The notes beneath the pieces are model-generated. The model searched no databases and was not told where the DNA came from. It saw only the letters and a list, made by a program, of their open reading frames with translations. This document shows, in pieces, positions 15,359 to 24,657 of a stretch of 64,000 bases of DNA. This stretch comes from a bacterium (GTDB taxonomy: Bacteria > AUK180). Location: contig JAGLGN010000027.1 of assembly GCA_023144005.1 (NCBI GenBank), positions 1 to 64,000 on the forward strand. Direction: 5' to 3'. Made by a program: the position numbers and the translations under genes. The stretch's first letter is position 1, and each line of letters starts with the position of its first letter.

Positions 15359-17946
15359 TGCAGGAAATTAAAACATATAAAACAGGCGATCTGGTTTTAA
15401 CAGTTACTAAAACCTATGATCCTTCAATTTTAGATTTATCCGTTTGGGATAGATTTTTAGATGTATTGTGCGATAATAGAATTTATCAAAAAGAAGCTCT
15501 TCAGCAGGCAGTAATTTTTCTGGCATCCGGCAAGTATAACTCAATTAAAGATTTGATAAAGGAAAATTATAATAGCGGAATAAATGCGGAAATAAAAACC
15601 CGCTATAAAAATATTGACGATTATTACCGGCACTTACAATTGCCCAATAAATTAAGTGCAAATATTGATTTAGCTACTGGCACTGGCAAAAGTTATGTTA
15701 TTTACGGGATTGCCCAAATAATGCTCGGATTAGGGCTTGTAGATAAAGTTCTTGTCCTATGTCCTTCACTCACTATTGAAAAAGGATTGATGGAAAAATT
15801 TACTCATTTAGCCAGTGATACTAAATTAAGGCAAACCATTCCTGAAAATTCAAACTATAAAAGCCCCAGAATTATTGATGCAAACAGCACAATTAGAGAT
15901 GGAGATATTTGTGTTGAAAATATTCATGCTGTTTATGAAAGAACGGGGTCATCGATTCAAGATAGTTTAAAAGATGTTGGGGAAAGGGTATTAGTACTGA
16001 ATGATGAGGCTCATCATATTTACAATAAAGTTGCAGGAAGAGACAGCCAGAGTAAAAGTATAAAGAAGTGGAAAGGATTTTTAATGAATGATGTCTACAA
16101 TTTCAAATATACACTTGGGTTTACAGGAACTGCCTACATTAATGATGAATATTTTAACGATGTTATTTACAGATATTCACTACGCCAAGCAGAAGATGAC
16201 CAAATGGTCAAAATGGTTGATTATGTCAGCGAAGATGAGACAATCGAAAAAGATGAGAAGTTTCAAAAAATTTATGATAATCATTCGCAAAAAAGAGATT
16301 TGTATCGAAAGATCAAGCCTTTAACGATTTTAATCACTAAAGACATTCACAACGCAAAACGACTTACAGAAGAACTAAAAGAATTTTTGGAAAGAAAAGA
16401 GGAATTACCACGAAAAGCAATTGATGGAAAAGTATTAATTGTAACATCACACAAAGACCATCAGGCAAATGTAGCAAAGCTCTCGACAGTTGACGACAAA
16501 AGTGATCCTGTTGAATGGATCGTTTCTGTTTCAATGCTTACTGAAGGTTGGGATGTAAAAAATGTTTTTCAGATTGTGCCATGGGAAGATAGAGCATTCA
16601 ATTCAAAATTACTTATTGCTCAAGTACTTGGCAGGGGTTTACGAATACCTCCTGAATATCAGACCCCACAACCTGAAGTCAGAATTTTTAATCATGCTGC
16701 CTGGAGCCGCAATATAAGGGGATTGGTGGATGAAATACTAGAAATTGAAATGAAATTGAAAAGTCATGTGTTAAAGGATGGTGGCAGAAGTAAGTACAAT
16801 TTTGATTTGTACAATATTAATTATGATAAAGATCAAATAGAAAAGGAATCAACAAAGAATCATGAAGAATTTGATTATACAAAAGGTTATATCGAATTAA
16901 TTGCACAAGTAGAGCAGTCCGAAAAGACAACGGAATATACTAATCTAAAAGGAAAAATCAAATCGAAAAATACGCTTATTGAATACAACACTTATACTGT
17001 TGAAGAAATTGCAAATAAAATATGTGAGGAGTTTAAAACCCGAGAATGGGAAGGCCAAATATTAAAACTTCCAGAGGGTTCATATACATTAAAAGAAAAT
17101 TTACCGTCAAAAGATGAAATAAAAAGAATAATTCTTAACTCAATGGAGAAGAGAGGTATTAAAGGCAATAGATTGGTTGAAAAAAACAAACATAAGATTC
17201 TCAATATGTTTAGCACATTATTAAGAAAAAAAGGCAAAACTGTTGTTAATATTAGGAGAGTTACCTCCCCTTTCTCTCGTTCAACACAAAATATTGACCG
17301 TGAATCATTATCTATTGGCAATCTCAGACATAATTCAACAGTTTTTCATACAGTTGAATATAACAATGAATTACTTCCCGATGTCAAAGACATTTTGAAG
17401 GCAGTTATTGAAGATGAATCGTTGCCTAAGAGTTCAACGAAGGAGATTAACCCCTATCTATTTAAAACGCCCTTAGACATAGTCTTCACGAAAGCAGAAC
17501 CAGAGAGGAGGTTTGTTAAAACACTGTGTGAAAAAGATAACGCAGAAAAGGTAGAATGCTGGATAAAATCGAGAGATCAAGGGTTTTATAGCCTTGATTA
17601 TTCAATTACAACTATCGGTGGGAAGCACTCCAAACAACAATCTTTTAATCCTGATTTTTTCATTAAAATTTCGAAAAACCAATTTGAGTATATCGTTGTT
17701 GTAGAAATCAAATCTGATGATGATTGCTCACCTGAAAATAAGGCGAAGTACAAATATGCGCTTCAGCACTTCATATATCTTAATAATGAACTTGTAAAGA
17801 TCGGCATCAAACAGAAATATTTATTTCACTTTTTAAGCCCAAATAATTTCACCGAGTTTTTCCAGTATTTAAGGGATGATCGATTAATTAATGGTCAATT
17901 TGGAAGCGATCTTGAGGGTAAATTAAGAAATGGTGAATATTCTTAA
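15358..17946 (+). CDS. res: Type III restriction enzyme (Res)
   Basis: 862 residues. Superfamily 2 helicase motifs: Walker A ATGTGKS (106-112), DEAH (216-219) and FTGTA. The C-terminal nuclease has the PD-ExK pattern: Pro765-Asp766, then Glu783-x-Lys785 (VVEIKS). In type III systems Mod2Res cleaves after ATP-driven contact between two inversely oriented unmethylated sites. All key residues look intact, so the system may be active. The start overlaps the mod stop by one base. Base composition is AT-rich like radC and mod, suggesting recent acquisition of the whole unit. Confidence 0.92.
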   Translation: MQEIKTYKTGDLVLTVTKTYDPSILDLSVWDRFLDVLCDNRIYQKEALQQAVIFLASGKYNSIKDLIKENYNSGINAEIKTRYKNIDDYYRHLQLPNKLSANIDLATGTGKSYVIYGIAQIMLGLGLVDKVLVLCPSLTIEKGLMEKFTHLASDTKLRQTIPENSNYKSPRIIDANSTIRDGDICVENIHAVYERTGSSIQDSLKDVGERVLVLNDEAHHIYNKVAGRDSQSKSIKKWKGFLMNDVYNFKYTLGFTGTAYINDEYFNDVIYRYSLRQAEDDQMVKMVDYVSEDETIEKDEKFQKIYDNHSQKRDLYRKIKPLTILITKDIHNAKRLTEELKEFLERKEELPRKAIDGKVLIVTSHKDHQANVAKLSTVDDKSDPVEWIVSVSMLTEGWDVKNVFQIVPWEDRAFNSKLLIAQVLGRGLRIPPEYQTPQPEVRIFNHAAWSRNIRGLVDEILEIEMKLKSHVLKDGGRSKYNFDLYNINYDKDQIEKESTKNHEEFDYTKGYIELIAQVEQSEKTTEYTNLKGKIKSKNTLIEYNTYTVEEIANKICEEFKTREWEGQILKLPEGSYTLKENLPSKDEIKRIILNSMEKRGIKGNRLVEKNKHKILNMFSTLLRKKGKTVVNIRRVTSPFSRSTQNIDRESLSIGNLRHNSTVFHTVEYNNELLPDVKDILKAVIEDESLPKSSTKEINPYLFKTPLDIVFTKAEPERRFVKTLCEKDNAEKVECWIKSRDQGFYSLDYSITTIGGKHSKQQSFNPDFFIKISKNQFEYIVVVEIKSDDDCSPENKAKYKYALQHFIYLNNELVKIGIKQKYLFHFLSPNNFTEFFQYLRDDRLINGQFGSDLEGKLRNGEYS

Positions 17947-18031
17947 CAAAATATTTTGGTACGAGGAAACCTATTATGGTGCCGATATTGTTGGAACTTG
18001 TTCAGTTAAGGCAGATGGTAGCGGAAACTGA
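17930..18031 (+). pseudogene. Possible remnant of a fourth island gene
   Basis: An ATG at 17930 inside the end of res opens a 33-codon frame (MVNILNKIFWYEE ... then stop at 18029-18031) whose composition resembles coding sequence (YYGADIVGTCSVKADGSG). The frame ends quickly and nothing continuous follows. It may be the 5' stub of a decayed gene that once belonged to the island. I do not recognise a family, and chance is possible. Confidence 0.25.
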
Positions 18032-18711
18032 GCAGTAATCTTATGATATTCATCATTGAAGGGAAAAGATTTCGAACCTTCCGATGGAATAAGATCGACC
18101 AATACGAAAATCCATGCATAGTGTTTTACAACATTTCCACATCTCCTTTAGATTCGCAGAATTACTTATTGAAGTATAACCAGATTTTATTCATTTAGAC
18201 AAGATTGAAAGGCTCACTAATTCTGACGGAAAAGGGAATTAACTCAGTCGCTCTATTATTACATATTGTCATAGGGTTTTAAGAGGTAGCCTCACAAATT
18301 TTACGATCCGTATTAAATAATTAATAACAACATGGTAAACTTCCACTGAAGATAGTATCTTGGAACTCGCTGAACTCCCATTCAGAATTATTGCCTCGCT
18401 TGCCTATAATTGGTAGGGTAGAAATGGGGACGAGGATTGAAAAGGTGAAAACTCACGGGGTCCAAACTCAAAATATAACAAAATAAACACCCGGAACCGG
18501 AAATTAACCATTTCTCTCCTCCCCTTCTCATTATTCGTTTACATATTCATTATTCATATCTTAATTATCCATATCCTACATTCCCTTCCCCATTATTCAC
18601 TATTCATTATACTTGTGCCTACAATCCTATCATTGTACCTTGTTCCTCTCCACCTCGTACATCGTACTGTTTTTATCACTTGTCGCTTGTGCACTGCGCA
18701 GCAGGCTGGGA
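17947..18711. other. Long gene-free stretch after the R-M island
   Basis: 765 bases with no convincing gene. The first ~450 keep the AT-rich look of the island and carry only short frames, probably decayed island DNA. From about 18490 the text changes to the host's intergenic repeats: a CCCGGAACCGGAAAT motif (18490-18504, related copies at 25791 and 53796) and CATTATTCATTATTCAT-type runs (18529-18610). The island's right boundary may therefore lie near 18450-18490. Confidence 0.5.
18529..18610. repeat. Intergenic mosaic repeat (CATTATTCAT type)
   Basis: Runs such as CATTATTC, CATATTCATTATTC and CCCCATTATTCACTATTC match similar intergenic tracts at 53860-53890 and, inverted, at 27262-27300 and 27981-28026. 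Confidence 0.45.
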
Positions 18712-21700
18712 TTACCTGATCACCGCCAGCCGCAGCACCGCGACATTTCCGTCCTTCTCCAATGTGATCAGATATATCCCGGATCTTACACCGAAACGGC
18801 CGGTCTTCCCATCCCAATGGAATATTGTCCCTGAAGATATCTCAGAAAAAAGCAGCTCGCCCGAAACAGTGTAAAAACTGATCTTCGTGCCATCCGGCAG
18901 ACCGCTGATATTGACCTCTGCCGAAGTTGGGTTCGGGTAAATGACCACATTGGTAAAATCGGTCACAGCAAGGGAAGGGATATATGCATATGCCTCGACC
19001 GTATTCGTGTCCTCTACTCCGAGAGAATCGTATGCCCGGGCCACATAATAGTAAGTAGCAGCGCCGGCAAGTACGGTATCCACATACACGGTATTGGCAG
19101 TTGAATCCAGAGGGATAGAATAATTCTGACCGCCGGAAACAGACGAACGGTAAATATTATAATTGATCGGGGTATCCGAGTCGACCGCGGCATTCCAGCC
19201 GATGGAAATAGAAGGAACGGCGTCATCGGAGGATACACTGTTGATGCCTGAAAACTCAGGGGCTGAATTACTATAATACGGAGTCGCTGACAATTCAACT
19301 TCGTTATCGTCAAAAGTGCCCTGAGCATCCCGCGCTCTCACAACATAATAGTATGTTACCCCATCGACAAGGCCGGTATCATACCAATTCGAGAATGTTG
19401 TGAAGTACAGGGGGGAGCCGAAGTTCTGGCCTGAAGAAGCAGTCGAACGATACACATAATAGTTGACGGGCTCATTGGAGTCGATGGCAGTACTCCAGGC
19501 GATCCTGTTCTCTCCCGGATTTCCGGTGCCGTATGCGCTGGTAATCCCTGAAAATATCGGAGGTGTAAAATAAATGCCAGCATGTCCTTCAACGGTATTA
19601 TCTTCTTCCAGCCCCATCGAATCCTCTGCTCTCACAATGTAGTAATAGGTAACGCCCATGGAAATGGAGGCATCGCTGTATGAGCTCATAAGAGTGGAAG
19701 CATTCGGTGCGAAAAGGTCCTGTCCACCGCTGAAAGTTGAACGATAGATATAGTAAGTTATAGGAGTATCAAGATCTGATGCGGATTTCCACTCCAGATC
19801 GATCTCAATATCCACATTATCAGGCGCGATCGAGAATAATCCGGCAAATGTGGGAGCAATATTCACATAATCTGGCATTGCCGCATGCTCCACATTATTT
19901 GAATCCCCCAGGCCGAAGGAATCATATGCCCGCACAACAAAGAAGTAAGTCACTCCATTTGTCAATCCCGAGGTCAGATACGAAAGTGCTTCGGTGCTGT
20001 CAAGCGGCAGGTCGAAATCATACACCCCGCTTTGAGTACTGTGAAATACCCGATATGAGATCGGTGTATTGTCGTCAGAGGCAGCAGACCAAGAGAGAGA
20101 TACTTCGCCGTTATTACCGGTTGAGAACGCAGTTTCCAGGCCCGCAAAACCCGGAGCGGCAGCAAACACCATTTCGGCTGATTCCACACTATTGCTGTCC
20201 TCAGCGCCTCTGTTGTCAAGAGCGCGGACCACATAATAATAGGTAGTACCGGGAACGATTGCTGTATCATCGAATGAGAGTGATGCGGTGGAATATGTTT
20301 CTACGCCGAAATCCTGGCCTGAAGAAGCAGTCGAACGATAAATAATATAAAGCAGCGGCGTGTCGCTATCAGTGGCGGCAGACCATGAAAGTACGATCTC
20401 ATTATTGGCTGCGTCTCCGACCGCATTCTCAATGCCGGCGAAAACCGGTGGATCATTTACAAGTGTAGGTGTTCCACTCAGCTCTTGCATATTTGTGCTG
20501 ACATTGTTCTTGCTGTCGCGGGCGCGGACCACAAAGAAATACTCCATTCCATTGGTCAGGCCGTTCACATCGTAGGTCAATTCTTGAGTAACATAATTGG
20601 CTGAGCCGAAATCCTGCCCACCACTTGCGGTGGAGACATAAATATAATACGATATCGGTGTGGAAGTATCTGAGGCTGTGCTCCAACCGAGAGTAAGCTC
20701 TCCTCCCCATTGTGTATCTGTAACGGACTCTATTCCTGCGAACAGCGGAGGAGTGGTATCTGTTATGCCGCCACCGTCATAGTAAAGCTCTATATACTCA
20801 TATTTATAATCACTTCCATCTGAAAATTCATTGATGATCACGCCCGCATTTGACGGCGTACCCGCACCTGATCCGGGCGTTGCATTATCATATGTACTCG
20901 TGGTCCAGGAAGCGATCAAAACACCGCTATCCCCGGGATTATTTCTTTGATTTGTATTACCATTGGTTGATAAGGACACGGGACTGGGGCCGTCTACTGT
21001 GATATCGGCATCATCGAGCAGCTCATAGTACTCACCGCCGTTGATAAGGAAATCGTTAGAGCTTTCATCGTCCAGATAGACATCATCGGCATGAATGGTT
21101 ACCCCCCACTCCAGCTCAAATTCACTCTTTGTAGCATCACGGCCAATGATCAGATAATGTCCCGCTTTTATTATCGTATCAGCGGGAATAGTATATGTTC
21201 TCGGCGCATCTAGGTCTGTTATCTTCCACCCGGAAACATCAAGCTCAGCCGGTGCGATATATTGTGAAGGGATCGCAAAGAGTTCAACCGTATTAGTGTC
21301 CTCCAGACCCAGAGAATCCGTCGCTCTGACGACATAAAAATATGCCTGTCCTATGCTTCTGCCGGTATCTGTCATATTAAGCGAAGAGGTCGTATTGATG
21401 GGAGAGGAGAAATTCTGGGCACCGCTGGTGGTAGAGCGGTAAATATTATAGGTGATAGGAGTATTGATATCCCATGCCGAGTCCCAGGCAATGTATATGC
21501 TTCCGCCATCTTCTACATCGGTAACTTCAGAGACACCGGCAAAGGCGGGCGAGGCATTAACATCGGTAGGTATCGCAGCAAGTTCTACTGTATTTGTATC
21601 TTCATTTGGAACAGCGGCACTATCCTCCGCCCTCACAACAAAATAATATGTAACGCCGTTAGTAAGTCCGGTAACGGTATAGTTCAGAGATGTTGTGCTA

Positions 21701-22689
21701 TAGTCGTAAGAAGAGAAGTTCTGACCGCCTGCTGATGCGGCGATGTAGATATGATAATTTATGGGTGTGCTGAAATCCGCTGCCTCGCTCCATGAAAGAT
21801 AGACCTCGCCGGATGTCTGAGTGGCATAGGCCTGCTCTATTCCCGCAAATGTGGGAGCAGTGATATCATCGCCGCAGCTGCCGCCCCAGACAACGCAGAC
21901 CCAGTCAGGGTGGTCTATATACGGATTTCTATTGCCCTGTACCGCGTAAACCGCGTCATTTCTTGCGATCTCCTTAGGAGATACTGGATCCATCACATGC
22001 CACTCACGGAGCATATCGATCGCCCAGGTCGCAAAAGCGGGATACTCGGTACCATTGAACATGCCACCGGTCCATGTATCCACATCGTATTCATACCTTG
22101 TTGCTGCATAGAAATATGTTCTGGCAAAATCCCCTTTATAACAATCAATGGGTTCGAAAACAGTTCCGGAATATCCAGGATAAGTGCATGAGCCCACCTT
22201 TGATCCATTAGATGAAGTCCATACTCCGCCGTTATTTTCACCAAAAGGATAATTACTTCTTCTGTTATTTACATATCCGTCAGTGGGATACACCATGAAA
22301 AGGTCGGTGTACATCGGAGCTGAGTCGCCGAACCAGCTGGCGGGCACTGAATGCTCTCTATTGTAGCAGTCTCCCTCTTCGCTATAGTTTCCACATTTAT
22401 CTGATGATGTTGAGTCATTGTAATAATAATAATCTGCCGTTCCATCCGCCTTGAATGAATACATATCCCATACTGTGTTCGCGCCTGTATTATCTGTCGT
22501 CTCGTAATAGGTGTACAGAGAATCATAGGATTTGGAAGAGTGCCCGTTGATAATATTGTACAATTGCGTTTTCAGGGTTGCGCCGCTTCCTGTGGCGGAA
22601 TCATAATACCCTGCCGGAGCGGCAGAATAGGCCGTAAGAGCAAGCAAAGCCAGGATAATGATTAAAAATATGGTCTTTACAGATTTCAT
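18712..22689 (-). CDS. Secreted endonuclease I with Fn3-like repeats, lamin-tail-like region and C-terminal sorting domain
   Basis: 1325 residues. A signal peptide (1-22) is followed by an endonuclease I (EndA/NucM) domain to about 270, with the beta-beta-alpha-metal signature REHSVP (His113) and DLFMVYPTDGYVNNRRSN. Then come eight Fn3-like units of ~95 residues, each starting PxFAGI and ending TNTVE: two, then a ~170-residue lamin-tail-like segment (SGWKITD ... INEFSDG), then six more. The last ~80 residues are a YPNPT...SGIYLITL...AVIR domain like type IX secretion signals. It should degrade extracellular DNA while attached to or released from the cell surface. SD GGAGA precedes the ATG. 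Near-identical DNA segments in different Fn3 units (e.g. near 19425 and 20320) indicate duplication or gene conversion. Confidence 0.88.
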   Translation of the reverse strand: MKSVKTIFLIIILALLALTAYSAAPAGYYDSATGSGATLKTQLYNIINGHSSKSYDSLYTYYETTDNTGANTVWDMYSFKADGTADYYYYNDSTSSDKCGNYSEEGDCYNREHSVPASWFGDSAPMYTDLFMVYPTDGYVNNRRSNYPFGENNGGVWTSSNGSKVGSCTYPGYSGTVFEPIDCYKGDFARTYFYAATRYEYDVDTWTGGMFNGTEYPAFATWAIDMLREWHVMDPVSPKEIARNDAVYAVQGNRNPYIDHPDWVCVVWGGSCGDDITAPTFAGIEQAYATQTSGEVYLSWSEAADFSTPINYHIYIAASAGGQNFSSYDYSTTSLNYTVTGLTNGVTYYFVVRAEDSAAVPNEDTNTVELAAIPTDVNASPAFAGVSEVTDVEDGGSIYIAWDSAWDINTPITYNIYRSTTSGAQNFSSPINTTSSLNMTDTGRSIGQAYFYVVRATDSLGLEDTNTVELFAIPSQYIAPAELDVSGWKITDLDAPRTYTIPADTIIKAGHYLIIGRDATKSEFELEWGVTIHADDVYLDDESSNDFLINGGEYYELLDDADITVDGPSPVSLSTNGNTNQRNNPGDSGVLIASWTTSTYDNATPGSGAGTPSNAGVIINEFSDGSDYKYEYIELYYDGGGITDTTPPLFAGIESVTDTQWGGELTLGWSTASDTSTPISYYIYVSTASGGQDFGSANYVTQELTYDVNGLTNGMEYFFVVRARDSKNNVSTNMQELSGTPTLVNDPPVFAGIENAVGDAANNEIVLSWSAATDSDTPLLYIIYRSTASSGQDFGVETYSTASLSFDDTAIVPGTTYYYVVRALDNRGAEDSNSVESAEMVFAAAPGFAGLETAFSTGNNGEVSLSWSAASDDNTPISYRVFHSTQSGVYDFDLPLDSTEALSYLTSGLTNGVTYFFVVRAYDSFGLGDSNNVEHAAMPDYVNIAPTFAGLFSIAPDNVDIEIDLEWKSASDLDTPITYYIYRSTFSGGQDLFAPNASTLMSSYSDASISMGVTYYYIVRAEDSMGLEEDNTVEGHAGIYFTPPIFSGITSAYGTGNPGENRIAWSTAIDSNEPVNYYVYRSTASSGQNFGSPLYFTTFSNWYDTGLVDGVTYYYVVRARDAQGTFDDNEVELSATPYYSNSAPEFSGINSVSSDDAVPSISIGWNAAVDSDTPINYNIYRSSVSGGQNYSIPLDSTANTVYVDTVLAGAATYYYVARAYDSLGVEDTNTVEAYAYIPSLAVTDFTNVVIYPNPTSAEVNISGLPDGTKISFYTVSGELLFSEISSGTIFHWDGKTGRFGVRSGIYLITLEKDGNVAVLRLAVIR

Positions 22690-22705
22690 TGTATCTCCAT
22701 CTTAT

Positions 22706-22735
22706 ATTTTAACTTATTTTACCTCTTTTTGGCAA
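22706..22735 (-). promoter_or_regulatory. Promoter of endonuclease I gene
   Basis: Minus strand: TTGCCA (22735-22730), an 18-bp spacer and TAAAAT (22711-22706), 17 bases before the ATG. Confidence 0.5.
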
Positions 22736-22740
22736 ATGGG

Positions 22741-22931
22741 ATATTAGGGACGGTCCTTTAATTCTTTAGTATTTGGCAGGCCCCTATTTCGATTATATCT
22801 ACACTTATATGTTATATCTCAGTAATACCGAAAATTGTAACCATCCGGAAATCCATATCTCCTGCATTGTTGGGGAATCCGAATTATCACAAATTTGGAA
22901 AACTAAAGAATTAAAGCACCGTCCCTATATT
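22741..22931. mobile_element. ~190-bp element with 25-bp inverted ends (GGGACGGT type)
   Basis: Ends at 22746-22770 and 22902-22926 are inverted copies matching at 24 of 25 bases (AGGGACGGTnCTTTAATTC, then TTTAGT). The ~130-bp interior holds no gene. Such ends recall those moved by REP-associated or IS200-like Y1 transposases, but no transposase is present, so it would be non-autonomous. The right end overlaps the 3' end of the radical SAM gene and supplies its TAG stop (22927-22925). Confidence 0.65.
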
Positions 22932-24232
22932 CGGATCTCTTTAGGAAAAGGAACACGCTGAGCAACGGTCCAGACCTTGTTGATATAATTCAGAGAAAAG
23001 TAATTCTGCATCAGATGCAGCCAGAAGGCTCCGCGCTCATTTAAAAGAATTTCCGCATCATTCTCAATGCACATATTGAGTGCCTTCATCGCGAAGATCA
23101 GCTGGCTCATCTTTCTGCCGGTTTTACCGGAATATCCTTTGATCCCCTCTTTCGGTATCCTTGTATCATAAAGGCGCCAGTAGAACCAGTGAAATGCTGT
23201 CATTTCTTGGGAGAATTCCATTTTCAATGCGGTCGGGAATTTATCATTGCCGCATCGCTCCATATAATCCGAAACGGAAAAGGTATTCATATAATATGTT
23301 CCGGGGATATTTGAACCGGCTCCTGCTCCGAGGCCTATATAATTATCGCGTGTCACGGATGAATATCTCGGTGCGGAGGATCTTTTAAATCCCCATACTG
23401 AAACACGGTTAAAGTCGTTATCCGCACACATAGTATGAATAGTCCTGTACATAGACCTTCTGATCCTTATTCCCGGCATATGAACCTTTTTTAATTTCAT
23501 ATATTTACCCACGGAAGTGTAGGGAAAAGTGAAAAGCGGATATGTAGTCAATTGATTTACTCCCGAGTCCATCGCTTTGTTGACATCAGAGCGTAATTCT
23601 GAAATCGTTTGACCGGGCAGGGCGAACATCAGATCAATATTTACGGATTTGAAATCCGAACGATTGACAAGATCGATCGCGTCATAGGCCTGCTTAACAG
23701 AATAATTCCTTCCGATCAAAGCAAGGTATTTCGGGTCAAAGCTCTGAACTCCAAGACTTATCAGATCGATACCAAAGTCTTTGAGTTTATTTACATTTTC
23801 CTGATCGATATCATTTGGATTGGTCTCAATGCATACATTTCCACTGACTCTGAACCGCTTTCTGACCCGCTCAAGGATCACGCCCAATTCGTCGATGAGA
23901 TTGGTCGGTGTTCCACCGCCGATATATATTGAATCGATATTCACAGCACCCAGCTTCTCGTAATACATCTCGATCTCATTCAATATAGCTTCCAGATACG
24001 GCTTTGAATACGACTCATCGTATTTTATCTTATTATACGGACAATAGGGACAGAGATTCTTGCAAAAAGGAATGTGGATATAAAGATTGATGCTTTCTAT
24101 TTTGCCGAGATCGATCGACTCCGATCTTTTGAAAATAAATTCCTGCTGAGGTCCGACCAGATATCTCCGGATCAGCTTAGTAAAGTATTCAATGAGAGTA
24201 GGTCTTTCGTTACTCTTAAGTAGGTCAGACAC
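22925..24232 (-). CDS. Radical SAM protein, HemN/HemW-like
   Basis: About 436 residues from GTG 24232. The radical SAM cluster motif CKNLCPYCPYNK (CxxxCxxC) lies in the HemN-like context YIHIPFC, followed by YIGGGTP and the SLGVQSF and DLMFALPGQ motifs shared with coproporphyrinogen oxidase-like proteins and HemW (a heme chaperone). The C-terminal half is divergent and CPYCPY replaces the usual CPYCDF, so substrate and role are open. The start is hard to place: GTG 24232 overlaps the stop of the upstream DUF3795 gene, and an upstream in-frame GTG (24271) would overlap it by 47 bases. The last codon and the stop touch the inverted end of an inserted element, so the original C terminus may be lost. 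Confidence 0.75.
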   Translation of the reverse strand: MSDLLKSNERPTLIEYFTKLIRRYLVGPQQEFIFKRSESIDLGKIESINLYIHIPFCKNLCPYCPYNKIKYDESYSKPYLEAILNEIEMYYEKLGAVNIDSIYIGGGTPTNLIDELGVILERVRKRFRVSGNVCIETNPNDIDQENVNKLKDFGIDLISLGVQSFDPKYLALIGRNYSVKQAYDAIDLVNRSDFKSVNIDLMFALPGQTISELRSDVNKAMDSGVNQLTTYPLFTFPYTSVGKYMKLKKVHMPGIRIRRSMYRTIHTMCADNDFNRVSVWGFKRSSAPRYSSVTRDNYIGLGAGAGSNIPGTYYMNTFSVSDYMERCGNDKFPTALKMEFSQEMTAFHWFYWRLYDTRIPKEGIKGYSGKTGRKMSQLIFAMKALNMCIENDAEILLNERGAFWLHLMQNYFSLNYINKVWTVAQRVPFPKEIRI

Positions 24233-24653
24233 TATTATCACTGTATTTGATTTTCGTTCTTTCAGCACCACAGAAGGGGCATTTGTCTCTGTGGACCGTG
24301 AAGGTTTTCCCGCAGCTGGGGCATTTCCATTTTTCCCTCTCTGATCGTATGAACTCCCTGATACCTTTTTCTTTTATCATCTCAAGATTTTCAAGCATAC
24401 TCATTCCGTATCGGGTGCGGTATCTTTTATCCAGAGTTTTGAGTCTCCGGCAGGGATACTTCTCACATTTTTCGGAGCAGTATTTCAGTCCCTTGGTCTC
24501 TCTTATCTCACAGTAGATTATTACGCATTTTCTCTGGTATCCGGTTGTTTGACGGGAGCGTTCACGGCATCCGGGACACTTTTTGGCCTCTCTGAGATAT
24601 CCAATGCAGAGGCCGCAATTCATCCCGCAGGGAGCTATAAGCTCACTTTTCAT
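24225..24653 (-). CDS. DUF3795 cysteine-rich protein with C-terminal zinc ribbon
   Basis: 142 residues. The N-terminal part matches DUF3795 (APCGMNCGLCIGYL ... CPGCRE ... YCEIRETKGLKYCSECEKYPC-like spacing) and the C terminus adds a zinc ribbon (CPSCGKTF ... CPFCGAE). Fourteen or so cysteines imply metal binding, zinc or Fe-S; no activity is known. It lies between the CsgG-like gene (4 bases upstream) and the radical SAM gene (overlapping downstream). No SD is visible; a TATAAT formed by the last codons of the upstream gene sits 7 bases before the ATG, so coupling or a leaderless start are both possible. Confidence 0.75.
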   Translation of the reverse strand: MKSELIAPCGMNCGLCIGYLREAKKCPGCRERSRQTTGYQRKCVIIYCEIRETKGLKYCSEKCEKYPCRRLKTLDKRYRTRYGMSMLENLEMIKEKGIREFIRSEREKWKCPSCGKTFTVHRDKCPFCGAERTKIKYSDNSV

Positions 24654-24657
24654 GGAT

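Noticed and set aside
18060-18198. Short frame beginning at the ATG 18044 (51 codons, MIFIIEGKRF...).
   Set aside because: No SD, no recognisable domain, and it lies in decayed-looking DNA; kept only as part of the gene-free stretch.
19779-20246. 155-codon plus-strand frame opposite the Fn3 repeats.
   Set aside because: Antisense shadow of the periodic coding sequence of the endonuclease gene.
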